From Rhynchopus euleeides (taxonomy: Eukaryota; Euglenozoa; Diplonemea; Diplonemida; Diplonemidae), in contig OY723271.1 of the NCBI GenBank assembly GCA_963210315.1, forward strand, positions 558,001 to 622,000: a DNA stretch of 64,000 nt, in the 5' to 3' direction. The notes beneath the pieces were generated by a model. The model searched no databases and had not been told where the DNA came from. It worked only from the letters and a program-made list of their open reading frames with translations. Position 1 is the first letter of the stretch. Each line of letters opens with the position of its first letter. Below, piece after piece: positions 39,524-49,779 of this stretch. A program made the position numbers and the translations under genes.

Positions 39524-42500
39524 TTACACACAGACGCAAAGTTTTCGACACCCCCCATTTGGCGCACCCCATACCGGGTGATACACAGCTTTGGGCGGCA
39601 CCGCAGCGCCCCAACCCCCACCCGCCTGCTGGCTTGGGGGCGCGCGCAGCACTACACCATCCCCCTGTGTGACACCGTAGGGCGTGGCGTAGTTGGAAAG
39701 GTCGTTCACACGCTCCTGCAGGGGCTGTCTCCGCTTGACCTTGGGGTACTGCGGCGACATGTGCCTGCTCTGCACCGCATCGTCAGGATAGAGCAACTCC
39801 TCCGCCACGATGCGCTGCGGCGTGTAGGGCCCGCCGCCCTGCTCGTCCAGCTCCACGGCCTGGGCGTGCGGCTCCTCTGGGCTGGGGGGAGACACCTCGT
39901 CGAAGCTGCCACTCCCGTAGCAGCGCTCCAGCTTGGCGAACAGCCACGGGTCCTTGTCGCGCTGGCGCCATGCCAGCGCTACCGCCTCCCTCCTCTGGTG
40001 CGCACACCCGTTGAAGTCGGCACGGAACCCTGTGGCAGGTGTGTGGGTGTGCAGGCAGTAGAGATGGAGCCTCAGAGTTTTGCAAGCAGTCTTTCGCGTC
40101 TTCCTCACACATAATTTCTGTGTCGATCGCTTTTCCACGACCCCCACCCCCCAACCCAACAACTCCATACCGGGGTACATTGCCAGCACCTGGGGCAGCG
40201 GCTGCTCCACCAGGGCGGCGAGGAAGCGCTGCACGCCGGGCCCACCCCCTTCGCCCGGCGCGGCGGGAGGCCCCGCCAGGGGCGAGGGCGGGGTGGCTGC
40301 GATGATGTCGAGCCTCCTGCGCATGGCAGCCACCCGCTCGGACTCCTTCGCCCGCTCGTCCTGCAGCACCTTTGCCACCTCGTCCTCCAGATGCTTTGCA
40401 AAGCGCTGCCTGTCGAACGCGCGGCGCGGCCCGCCGGCGGGGCGCTGCTGCTGCTCCAGCAGCCGCAGCTCCTCGCGCTGCGCGCGCTTCTGCCGCGCCT
40501 GCTCCGCCTCCTCCACACGCTCCGCGTCGGCCCGCATCACGCGCGCCCGCCGCTCCCCCTCCTCCCGCTGGAACACCTCCTCCATGCGCCGCAGCCGCGC
40601 CGCAGACGCCTCCGCCTCCTCACGCTGCTGCTCCAAAGCCCTCCGCCTGCGCAGCGCCTCCGCCTCCTCCTCCTCCTGCTGCTGCCGCCGCCGCCGCCGC
40701 GCCTGCAGCTCCCGCTCCGCCTCCGCCTCCTCCTCAAGCTGCTGCTGCTCCTTCCGCCTGCGCTGCTGCAGCATCTGCGCCTCCGCCTCCTCCTCCTCCT
40801 GCAGCCTGCGGAGCCTGCGCTTCTCTGCTGCCGCTGCCTCCTGCTCCTCCTCCCGCCTCAGCAGCTCCCTCTCGCGCCGCTGGCGCGCTTCCTCTTCCGC
40901 TGCAGCCGCCTCCTCCTCCTGCTGCTGCTGCATCCGCCGCCGCCGCGCCTGAAGCTCTTCAAGCTCAAGCTGCTGCTGCTCCTCCTCTTTCCGCCTGCGC
41001 TGATGCAGCATCTGTGCTTCCTCCTCCTCCTCCTGCTGCTGCTGCTGCAGCATCCGGCGTCGACGCGCCTGCAGCCCTTCCTCAAGCTGCAGCCGCTGCT
41101 GCTCCTTCTGCCGCATCTCGCTAGGCCCAGGCTCTGACAAGGACGATGCTGATGCTGATGATGCCGCCGGTGCCGGATTCCCCTCTGCCCTGCGGCGGAG
41201 GGGTGTCGACGGCGGGGGCGGTGGCGACGGGGTTGATGGGAGAGGCGCGGGGGGGTGCCCCCCACCCGCACCCTTGATCGCCTCCACCTCCCGCTCGAGG
41301 GCGGCGAGCCTGGCGGCGGGAGTGGGGCCTGGGGGTGCAGGGTGATGCTGCAGCTGCTGCTGCTGCTGCACCCCGGCACGCCACTCCGGAGGGGGCGGCA
41401 GCGGGCTGCCGCCGATGATGCTGCTGCTGCTGCTGACGTTGCTCCCGCTCCCGCTCCCGCTCCTGCCCCACTCGGCTTCACCCCCGCAGGGCCGCTCCTC
41501 GAAGTGGGGCGACAGGTGCTGCTGCGGCGCAGCCCCGCGGTGCTGCGGCAGCACCACCACGCCTTCGCGGCGGTGCCCCGCCACGCCCTGCGCCTGCGAC
41601 GGCGGCGGCACCACCCCCGCCACCCCGCCCCCCGCCAGCGCAGGGTGGACATGCACATGCTGGTGAACGTGCACCACCTCCTCACGCCCCTTCGGCAGCC
41701 CCCCTCCGCGGGACACACCCCCGCTCCGCGTGCTGTGGCTGTGGCCACCGCCACCACCACCGCCACCACCACCCTGGCTGGATGAAGGGGTGTGCTGCTG
41801 CTGCCGCCTCTGCGAAGCCCCCACCTGCTGCTGCTGCTGCTGCTGCTGCCCCTGCCTCCTAAACGGCGGCTCCGACCCATCCGAGCCCTCCGACGGCGAC
41901 CGCCGCCTCCGGCGCCTCGGCGGGGTGGGCTCCCTGCATCCCCGCCGCTGCCGCCGTGCCTTCTCCTTCTCCTTCTCCTTCCCCTTCCCCTGGTGCCTCC
42001 TGCTCTCCCTCCGCGTCACCGCCACCGGCGACTCCGGACCCAGCGACCCCACAGAAGAAGGAGATGCAGATGAGGACGATGCTGACGACACAGAGCTGCG
42101 CCGGCTCCGCCGCCGCCGCAGCCGCGGGGGGGGCGAAGCGTTGCTGCTGCTGATGCTGCTGGAGGCGGCGGCGCCGCGGCCCCCTCTCCCCCAGAAAGAA
42201 GCGGAGGGCTCTGCTCGGCCTGCCTCGCCTGTGCCAGGCGACACAGGTCGGATCAGGGACACACCGGGGGATCCCAGAAGCCGTGGCGAGTCATTCGGGC
42301 TGCTCGGCGAAGCCGGGCGAAGGAGGAGGCGGTGGTGGTGATCGCGTGGGGGGTGCTGCCCCCCAACCCCGCCGGGCCACTCAGGGGGCGGCGGGGACAG
42401 CTTGCCCCCCCGGCTGTGGCTGCGGCTCAGCTCCATCCCCCGGGGCGGGGTGACTTCAACCGCCGCAATGCCCGACGCCTCAGCCAGGCACTCCGCATCG

Positions 42501-45124
42501 GCATAGGAAAGGCCGCCACCACCCCTCCGCGGGGACCCACTCTGCAGGGGGACATACGGCAACACCCTCTCCCCCCGCCCGACCGACACAACCCCACCCG
42601 GCGATGTGGCGGACGTCGCAGTCGTGCTGCCGTAATGCCCCTGCGGGTTGTGGGGTGGGACGATCCCCCCTCCTCCTCCTCCTCCACCACTGGCCCGTCT
42701 GAGGTGGGGTGGTTTCAACCGAATCGCTGGGGGAGGCACGTGGGGCCCACCGGTATCCACCAACAACTCAGAGAGTAATGCAGAGTGGACCGGGGGGTGG
42801 CCTGTTTGCGAAAGGGTGTCCAGAAAGGCGGTGCGGTCGACGTTGAGCATGAGGACGTCATAGTCTAGGGTGTTGAGGCGGAGTGCGAGCTTATTTTGCT
42901 CGTTAAAGTCGTAGGCGGAGTGGAGGCACTCCCGTGGGATGCACCGCAGCGTGGCGCCCGACGCATCGCAGAGGTAGAGAGAAGCAGGGGTGAGGACCGC
43001 AACGCAGAGGCGGGGCGGAGTGGCGCACCCCTCATAGAGAAGCACCTCGTGGAAATACTCCAGAGATTTATCGGAGAACGAGGGGAGGAACGCCTCGAGG
43101 TACTCCGGGGGGATCCGGGCGCTCCCCCCGCCCGCCCCGCCGCGCTTCTTCTGCCGCATGCTCCCCTTCCCCGCGATCTTCACATTCCCCATCAGGCTGG
43201 GGCGGGGCTTCGCACCCCCGGGATTCCCAACTGGAGAGTCCGGGGTGCTGTGAGCCTCAGGGGGACTCCTCCCCCCTCCGCTGAGGCCCGTCTTCTTCCC
43301 GAATCGGATGGGGAAATCCTCGGGGTCCAGCACGGAGAGGCCGTGGCGTCTTCCCGCCTCACTATCAGGCGTGGGCTCGGATCGGGCCGGATTTTCCACA
43401 ACCGCATGCCCTGCGGAGGCTGCGGAGGTCGGGCGCACGACAATCTCACCCCGCCTCCTCCCCTCCGCGATCCTCGCCTGGTTGAGGCTGTGAAGCTGCC
43501 CCTCGCTGCCGCACACCTGCCCTTCAAATGACATGATCAGCCCCTCAGGCACGCCGGCCGCACCGCAAACCCCGCTGGGGTCAACCTCTGTGATGTAAAG
43601 ATCGCCATCGGGGTAGGCCTGATACGCAATGCCAAGCCTGTCCTCGATGTTGGGGAAGAACAGCTCGATACCCCTCGCTTCAGACGCAGGGGCGAGGGCC
43701 GCCTTACGCTCCTCAGGGGAGAGCCAACGGGGGTCGGAGGGGTTGGCGGGGAGGGTGGCGGTGGCACTATCACCTCCACCTCCACCACCGGTTGCAGCAG
43801 GAGCGCCAGACTCTATCCCAAAGAGTTCATCCAGCCTGACGACAGGCTCATCCTCGGGGAGAACATGAACCGTTGCCTCGCGCCGCATCTCAGAGATCCG
43901 TTTGTTGTTCAACCTGATCAGATCCCCCTCGGAGGTCACCGCCTCCCCATCGAAGGCGACGATCACCCCCGGCGGCACCCCAGCCCTCGACAGCACCCCA
44001 TCGGGAAGAATGGTTGTCACCCGGAGCCCGCCGGCGGAGGGCCCTCCGCCCCCACCCCCGTTGGGCAGTACCCCGCCGATCCCCAGGGTGTCCGTCACAT
44101 CTGGGAAGTAGAGGTTGTACCCCAGCCTGGGATCCCGCTGAGTAGGGTGGGTCTGGCCCCCTCTGGGAGTGAAGGAGAATCCGTCACGGAGGGGGCGCAC
44201 GGCAAGCTCCACGGTTGCGACGCCCTGCGCTGCGCGCTGCGAGTTGAGGGCGACTATCTCAGAGGTTGAGCCGACGGGATATCCCCCATAGGAGCGGATG
44301 ACGCAGGGCGGGACGCCGGCTGCCCCACACGGCCCCCCTGGCTCGACGAAGGTTGCGTAGAGAACCCCCGCGTTGTGAACGACGTTCACCCCCAGCCCCT
44401 CGGGTGCCTTCCCGATGGGCTCCGGAAATGTCACCACAAACACTCTCTCGGGGAGCAGGTCGGCCTCTTCAGGGAATACCGTGCGCGCAGCTGATGGCGG
44501 GATGCCTCCTCCTCCTGCTCCTCCTCCTCCACCACCCCGGGTTCTCTGGGTCCTCTGGAGGGTGTCAAATTTTTGCTTTGCGTCGAGATATCCGGGACCC
44601 TTTTTGAAGTCACCCACAACCTCCCTTGGGAGGGAGCGGATGTCCATCCCGGCGGGGAGCGAGACGACGCGGAGCCACTGCCCCGTCAGCTTGTGGAGGA
44701 GGAAGGACACAATGCGGAGGACTTCTCTGCCGGTGATGAAGTTTTGCGGGTCTCTGTCCTGCGAGATGAGCCACACTGTGGGTTCCGACGCAGGGGATGT
44801 GGTGCAGAATAGAATGTTCTCTCCTTCCGCAGGGGCTGAGTCCTGCAGGACGGCGTGATGTATCTCCTCCAGCCGCAGCAACCTCTTCAGGCGGTTCCCA
44901 TCGGAGAGGATGAGGAATTGCGGCGTCGCAGCTAGGATGCGCCGTGCCAGGCTCCCCTTGCTTGTCTGGCGGGATGTTGAATAGAAGAAGTAGCTAATCT
45001 CCCACATGCGCCCGAAATCCCGTGCGAAGTTGGGGATATACTGCCCTGGGGAGTACTCTCTCTCCACAACAATCTCATCGGCGGGATACCCCCCAATGCG
45101 CGGGGGTGGGGAAGGGGGGTGCAT
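39524..45124 (-). CDS. Large PH-like, PDZ-like and coiled-coil scaffold-type protein
   Basis: 1866 codons open; about 1819 residues if the 141-nt intron is removed. Order: a PH-like fold at about 40-155 (PQFLILSDGNRLKRLLRLEE); three PDZ-like repeats between about 240 and 590, seen in GVLYATFVEPGGPCGAAGVP, LRVTTILPDGVLSRAGVPPG and LYITEVDPSGVCGAAGVPEG; a second PH-like region near 690-800 (LCVAVLTPASLYLCDASGA); a long Ser/Pro/Arg-rich disordered part; a Gln/Glu/Arg coiled coil of over 300 residues (about 1290-1610); and a short conserved-looking tail. Such layouts suit membrane-cytoskeleton scaffolds; that role is inference. Start is the first ATG, after a pyrimidine-rich CTCCTTCTCCTCCTCTG. 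Confidence 0.75.
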   Translation of the reverse strand: MHPPSPPPRIGGYPADEIVVEREYSPGQYIPNFARDFGRMWEISYFFYSTSRQTSKGSLARRILAATPQFLILSDGNRLKRLLRLEEIHHAVLQDSAPAEGENILFCTTSPASEPTVWLISQDRDPQNFITGREVLRIVSFLLHKLTGQWLRVVSLPAGMDIRSLPREVVGDFKKGPGYLDAKQKFDTLQRTQRTRGGGGGGAGGGGIPPSAARTVFPEEADLLPERVFVVTFPEPIGKAPEGLGVNVVHNAGVLYATFVEPGGPCGAAGVPPCVIRSYGGYPVGSTSEIVALNSQRAAQGVATVELAVRPLRDGFSFTPRGGQTHPTQRDPRLGYNLYFPDVTDTLGIGGVLPNGGGGGGPSAGGLRVTTILPDGVLSRAGVPPGVIVAFDGEAVTSEGDLIRLNNKRISEMRREATVHVLPEDEPVVRLDELFGIESGAPAATGGGGGGDSATATLPANPSDPRWLSPEERKAALAPASEARGIELFFPNIEDRLGIAYQAYPDGDLYITEVDPSGVCGAAGVPEGLIMSFEGQVCGSEGQLHSLNQARIAEGRRRGEIVVRPTSAASAGHAVVENPARSEPTPDSEAGRRHGLSVLDPEDFPIRFGKKTGLSGGGRSPPEAHSTPDSPVGNPGGAKPRPSLMGNVKIAGKGSMRQKKRGGAGGGSARIPPEYLEAFLPSFSDKSLEYFHEVLLYEGCATPPRLCVAVLTPASLYLCDASGATLRCIPRECLHSAYDFNEQNKLALRLNTLDYDVLMLNVDRTAFLDTLSQTGHPPVHSALLSELLVDTGGPHVPPPAIRLKPPHLRRASGGGGGGGGIVPPHNPQGHYGSTTATSATSPGGVVSVGRGERVLPYVPLQSGSPRRGGGGLSYADAECLAEASGIAAVEVTPPRGMELSRSHSRGGKLSPPPPEWPGGVGGQHPPRDHHHRLLLRPASPSSPNDSPRLLGSPGVSLIRPVSPGTGEAGRAEPSASFWGRGGRGAAASSSISSSNASPPPRLRRRRSRRSSVSSASSSSASPSSVGSLGPESPVAVTRRESRRHQGKGKEKEKEKARRQRRGCREPTPPRRRRRRSPSEGSDGSEPPFRRQGQQQQQQQQVGASQRRQQQHTPSSSQGGGGGGGGGGHSHSTRSGGVSRGGGLPKGREEVVHVHQHVHVHPALAGGGVAGVVPPPSQAQGVAGHRREGVVVLPQHRGAAPQQHLSPHFEERPCGGEAEWGRSGSGSGSNVSSSSSIIGGSPLPPPPEWRAGVQQQQQLQHHPAPPGPTPAARLAALEREVEAIKGAGGGHPPAPLPSTPSPPPPPSTPLRRRAEGNPAPAASSASASSLSEPGPSEMRQKEQQRLQLEEGLQARRRRMLQQQQQEEEEEAQMLHQRRRKEEEQQQLELEELQARRRRMQQQQEEEAAAAEEEARQRRERELLRREEEQEAAAAEKRRLRRLQEEEEAEAQMLQQRRRKEQQQLEEEAEAERELQARRRRRQQQEEEEAEALRRRRALEQQREEAEASAARLRRMEEVFQREEGERRARVMRADAERVEEAEQARQKRAQREELRLLEQQQRPAGGPRRAFDRQRFAKHLEDEVAKVLQDERAKESERVAAMRRRLDIIAATPPSPLAGPPAAPGEGGGPGVQRFLAALVEQPLPQVLAMYPGMELLGWGVGVVEKRSTQKLCVRKTRKTACKTLRLHLYCLHTHTPATGFRADFNGCAHQRREAVALAWRQRDKDPWLFAKLERCYGSGSFDEVSPPSPEEPHAQAVELDEQGGGPYTPQRIVAEELLYPDDAVQSRHMSPQYPKVKRRQPLQERVNDLSNYATPYGVTQGDGVVLRAPPSQQAGGGWGAAVPPKAVYHPVWGAPNGGCRKLCVCV
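40030..40170 (-). other. Probable GT-AG spliceosomal intron, in frame
   Basis: On the minus strand exon sequence ATGTACCCCG meets GTATGGAGTT at 40170, and CACACCTGCCACAG ends at 40030 before GGTTCCGTGCC. The 141-nt length keeps the frame, joining MYP to GFRADFNGC. The 47 residues encoded by read-through (for example GWGVGVVEKRSTQ) are unlike the flanking protein. The 5' site and pyrimidine-rich 3' end fit a standard cis-spliced intron. Confidence 0.55.
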
Positions 45125-46030
45125 CGGAGGAGAACAGAGGAGGAGAAGGAGGGCGAGGTGGCTGTGCTATTGTGTCGGCTATACGGCCCGGATGCCTCGC
45201 AGGGGGGTTCCACACGAAGAGGAAGAAAACCGCGTGGGGGCGCGGTGGTTTCGAGAGAGGGGCACACGGTTGGGGGTGATGCACAGCTGCTACTGCGGCC
45301 GCATCTGCCGGTGTGGCGGAGGGGGTTGGGCGGTGGCTGCGCACCCGTTTGCGTTGGCCTAAGTGCCGCGGGGAGGGCGTGGCAGCATGTGTTAGAGGGA
45401 GAGGGTGTGGTGTGCTGTGCTGTCGGCACACAGCTGCAGCTCCTGCGGATAAGGTGTGAGTGGGGGGGGGGGGGGTGGCATTGCACTTTACAAAAAATAT
45501 TGGCCAACTGTGATTCCCTTCTTCCTGATGCGCCGACACACACATCCACCACCCTACAGCGTCCTCCCGGGTGTGGAGCCCGCCCATCTGAACACGAGAT
45601 GTCTCGACACGCAGAAAAGAACTCGGGCTATCGGAAGCTCTCCCTACACTCTGACGCTTCATGCATGCGCTAAAGAAAGGATTCCCGCTGGAGTGGGGTA
45701 GGTGGGTGGGGTGGCCCATCAGATAACCCAGAGGGCGCAAGCTTTTTGACAGAGCATTGTATGTTAGGCAGCAAGCGTAGAAACGCTGTGCGCTGAACGG
45801 TCCACAGCACTGGCCTCGACGCACAGTGCGACCACCTACGAGTGGTGTGTATATGAAGAGGTACTTGGCAGGAGGTACCACCAGAGTTTCGTGCTGCACC
45901 CCCGCAAAACCGGGAAACGTTCGCCCTCTGCTCGCGCTGTGTCGGTGCAGGAGACGGAGGAGCAGTGTTTTTTCCATGCCGGACGGGGGGGTACAAAGTA
46001 CCCCCCCGGCGGGGCCAGACCCCAAATGTA
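45125..46030. other. 5' flank of the 39524-45124 gene and repeats
   Basis: No supported gene; overlapping long frames on the minus strand are low complexity and run into the transposon at 46031. A G run at about 45461-45473 is poly-C on the coding strand. A palindromic GGGGGGGTACAAAGTACCCC lies at about 45985-46006. Confidence 0.45.
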
Positions 46031-46902
46031 CCCCCCCGGGGCAAGTATGCCTGGGACTTTGGCCTTTTTGGGCCCAAAAAGGGGTCGGGATTCCACTTTT
46101 TCTCCAAGGGTTTTTCGGGGGGGAAATGGCGCACAATCCCCCTCGCGGGCAAGAAAATCCCCCCATCCCCACCACACAACTAGTGTGAGTGTGGTGTGTG
46201 GGTATTGGACGCCCTGTGTGATGAGAGATAGTGGCAACACAACAGCAACATGCCAGGCAAGGGGTGCCAAAAATGGGTTTTCGGGGCATTATTGTAACGA
46301 CCCCTTCCTATGCCCAGTGGCACAATCTCAAGGATTTGGTTGCTCGACATACGGGGGGGTCTGGGGGGCGGAGCCCCCCAGCCGCCGGAGGCCACGGTAG
46401 TGAGTATCTGTTCCCTGCAGTCTGGAGGCCGCCGGAGGCCACGGTAGTGAGTATCTGTTCCCTGCAGGGATTGTTGGCTGCGTCCTCCTGAGGCTACTGA
46501 GAGTGGTCTGGGTCCCATTCGCTGATGTGAACCCAAAGGACTTGGCTACAAGACAGGCACACGCTCCAGCCTAGTGGTACAGGGGGGTCTGGGGGGCGGA
46601 GCCCCCCAGCCGCCGGAGGCCACGGTAGTGAACGCCTGGCTCTTGACTGGGGAACAACGCCGGGTTTTGGCTGGAACAACCGAAAAAGGGGCGAGTGTCC
46701 GGAGGATTCATCCTCATCCCCCACTAGAATACCACCTGCCCCCGAAAAACTTCACCCAGAAAACCTGTTGGGAAAAAATCCCACCTAAAAACCCCAAGGA
46801 GAAAAAAAAATTCCCTCCCTATAAAAACCCAAAGAGAAAAAAAGTGCAATCCTGAATCGGGACTTGGACTCCACATTTAGCTTCATACTTGCCCCGGGGG
46901 GG
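46031..46902. mobile_element. 872-bp TA element with CCCCCCCGGGGCAAGTATG ends
   Basis: TA (46029-46030) and TA (46903-46904) flank perfect 19-bp inverted ends. Inside, a GC-rich unit containing CCGCCGGAGGCCACGGTAGT occurs at about 46381, partly at 46430 and at 46610; another copy lies outside at about 48134. No convincing ORF. Confidence 0.8.
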
Positions 46903-46904
46903 TA

Positions 46905-48252
46905 CATTTTTTTAAACTTGTTCTGGACTGAGTAAGGGGCACTTTTTGGCACGTAGGCCGCCGAAAAAATATACTATGGCTTCGGGGAGCCCAGCTCTTT
47001 CAAATAACGATACTTTCTGGCGGAAAAGGTGTGGGTGGTGGGCCCGGGTGTGGGTCGGGAGGGTGGCCGACTACATCCAGCCTGAGGGTCCCTGTCTGAA
47101 GGGGACCCTTCTTTACCCCGTCCACCTGGCTGTATCAGATGGCCGAGCCGTTCAGTGCAAGACTCATCTACACTACAATGCCACACACGCGTGGGCAGAG
47201 AGTGAATGCAGGGACAGGTGTGCAGGCACGGGCCGGATCTCAGAAGCACTGTTGCACAAGCACCTCCAGACATCAGCGACCCGAAGTGCAATGACTTCAA
47301 GGACCGCAGGGAGTACGACGAGAGGGGTGTGGGGCTAGCGCCAGCCACTTTTCTTCGGCAATTGCTGACCTCTTCGTGCCCAGTAAGACACAACCAAGCC
47401 AGCAACGTGACGTTCGCCTGTGATGACCAACCCCTCCAACTGACCTCGCCCGGTATCGTGCCATCAGTTCGTTGAGACGGTCCCAAATCTGACCGCTGTA
47501 TCAACATACAAAGCCCATGGGAAGACGTCTCATTGCGGTTTTCGGTGCCGGGGACGGGATAACTGTCACAGAGCTGGCACAGAAAGCCGCACAACGTCAG
47601 ATTACTGCCAGAATACTGCAAATGAAGCCCTTTTCCGGACACACCATACACCTTAAAAAATGTACCCCCCCGAATCCCGATTTCCGGAATCCTGGAAAAA
47701 ACACTGGAGGAGGCTTAAAAAAAAACACCGAATCAAGCGGTCCTGCGAGGCTCCGTGGCAACGTGAGTTAACCCTCGAGACACTGGGTAGCGGGTAGTAT
47801 CAGAGTTCGCTCGGCGCGACCCTCACACTAAACAAAAGAGTATCACGATGACTCAGGGTAAAAGATAGGGTTCCGGGCTGCGCGCCGAAAACCGGGGGTA
47901 ATCGGGGGTAAAACTTCGGCCATTTCCCCAAATGGAAGGGCTTTCCCTTCCCACAACACCCCACCCCACGCCACTCAACTGGGATGGGCAGGGTGGCTCC
48001 TCTGTGGGGGCACTGACTTCGCCGCCAGCCAGAGGCGTTCTTGAGAGCGTGGTGGTGTTGAAAGCATCGCAGGTTGCCCAGGCAGACTTGGTTCTGGACA
48101 GGCCACAGGGGGGTCTGGGGCGGAGCCCCCCAGCCGCCGGAGGCCACGGTAGTGAACAGCTGATTCTGCTCCATAGTTGCACGCCGCAGGTAGGCAACGT
48201 GCACCTTGTGCTCAAGTCCGAACGGAATCTCAGAAAAATCCCGGTATCTTAA
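46905..48252. other. Repeat-rich stretch without a supported gene
   Basis: A frame at 46974-47651 on the minus strand is compositionally unremarkable and lacks domains. A TACCCCCCCG motif at 47663 resembles transposon ends seen at 46029. The repeat with GGAGGCCACGGTAGTGA lies near 48139. TTAA at 48249-48252 is the piggyBac-like target. Confidence 0.45.
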
Positions 48253-49304
48253 CCCTTTAGAGACCAGGGGGGTACGATTTAAAATGCCAAAAATTCGAGA
48301 TTTTGGCCACCTTCCCCAGTAAGTAATTTTCTACTCCGGAGGATCCTTGAAATCGGTAGTGGACAGTAGCGGACAGTAGCGGACAGGGCGGACATTTCCT
48401 TGTGGAAAAAGTGCCCGAAAAAAAAATTCGAAAAGGTCCCCCTTACAGAATTAGCCTTTTTTCAAAAAATCGGAAAATTTCGGACCGCAATTTGTACCCA
48501 AGAAAGTGCCGAATTTTCGGACTTGGTCCGATTTGAACGATTTCCGTGCCTCTTGCAACCCCCATGAGGGGCGGCTGCTGTTTCGGGTTCTTCCGGTGGT
48601 ACATGCTGGGGTGTCAGGACAGGGAATCCTGCTCGCTGTACCCGGTGATCCCTGACGCAGCCAGGAAGTGGAGAGCCTTGGAACCCTGGTTGAGGCCTGT
48701 AACACCCGGCCTTCCTGCCACTTGTGGCATTGTGGAGTGGAGGTGGATATGGAGAAGGTTCTCTCTCCGTCCGGTCGAGCACAACCGTCCTCTCCAGCCA
48801 GGGGTCATCTACTTTCCAAACAAGGGCCAGGAACATGCTCAAACAAACCAATTGATCAGAAAATCTGGCTTGCCGTGGAATCATTGAGCATTGGGGAGTG
48901 GTTTGCCCCCTTGCTGCGTATGACATGTCCATTTTTGACGATTTTTGGGCAGAATTTGGTGCGTGGGACCTTTCGATTTTCATGATTTTTTTCGGAATTT
49001 CGTGGGGACCGGTACCCCATTTGAGGGCCAAAAATCTCATTTCCGAGGCCTGGGAATGGTCGCAGTGGCCTCAGATGTCCAAAAACGTTCAATTGACCTC
49101 TCCTCGAAAAAAAATCGAAAGGTCCCCCCTACTGGCACCCCGGATTAGGACATGTCTCTGGGGGTGTCCGGGGGGCATTTTTGGCCCGTTTTTGGCTGGG
49201 GAAAATGGGCCATTTTTCACGATTTTTTCGGTTTTTTGTCCGGACCGGCACCGCATTTGAGGGGCCAAAATCTGATTTCCGAGGCCCGGGAATGGTCGCA
49301 GTGG

Positions 49305-49315
49305 CTTCATTTGGC
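49305..49315. repeat. LINE target-site duplication, 3' side
   Basis: CTTCATTTGGC directly before the poly-T (poly-A on the minus strand) of the LINE; identical to 56796-56806. Confidence 0.9.
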
Positions 49316-49779
49316 TTTTTTTTTTTTTTTTTAGGAGAGGGGGCCCGGTGCCTGCGCGCGTCCTGTCGTACTGTGGCTGCTTGGTGGGGCTAGCGCAGCA
49401 GGTTCTACTTTTGCTTCTACGGGCTCTTAGCACTGTAACATGAACTACACGAACAACAAAGCTCTAGGGCAAACAAACCGCGCACTGGCCGGGGTTGAGC
49501 TGCGTGGGGCTCCGTGCTGGCGGCATGAACAAGGGGCTGTAGGTAAGTCTACCATTCACAAGGGGCAGCCCGCTGGTGAGGGGAAAAGGGGGCGAGGTAA
49601 AGGGGGGGGGGGGCAGGGGGGGAGAGGCGAAAGCGACTGACAGCGAGGGCGTGGACCGACTCCGCTGGCGCATTCACCGGAAGAAAGGGGAAGGGGGCAC
49701 GGGGGTGGGGAACGGGAGGGGGGGGGGGAGGGGCGAAAGGAAAGAGGGGGGTAGGGGGGGGGGGGGAGCCGACCTACGG

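Noticed and set aside
40080-42341. Long plus-strand Ser/Arg/Leu/Pro-rich frames
   Set aside because: These are antisense shadows of the Gln/Glu/Arg coiled coil on the minus strand.
45075-46289. 404-codon minus-strand frame
   Set aside because: It spans the start of another gene, low-complexity sequence and the end of a TA transposon; a chance frame in GC-rich DNA.
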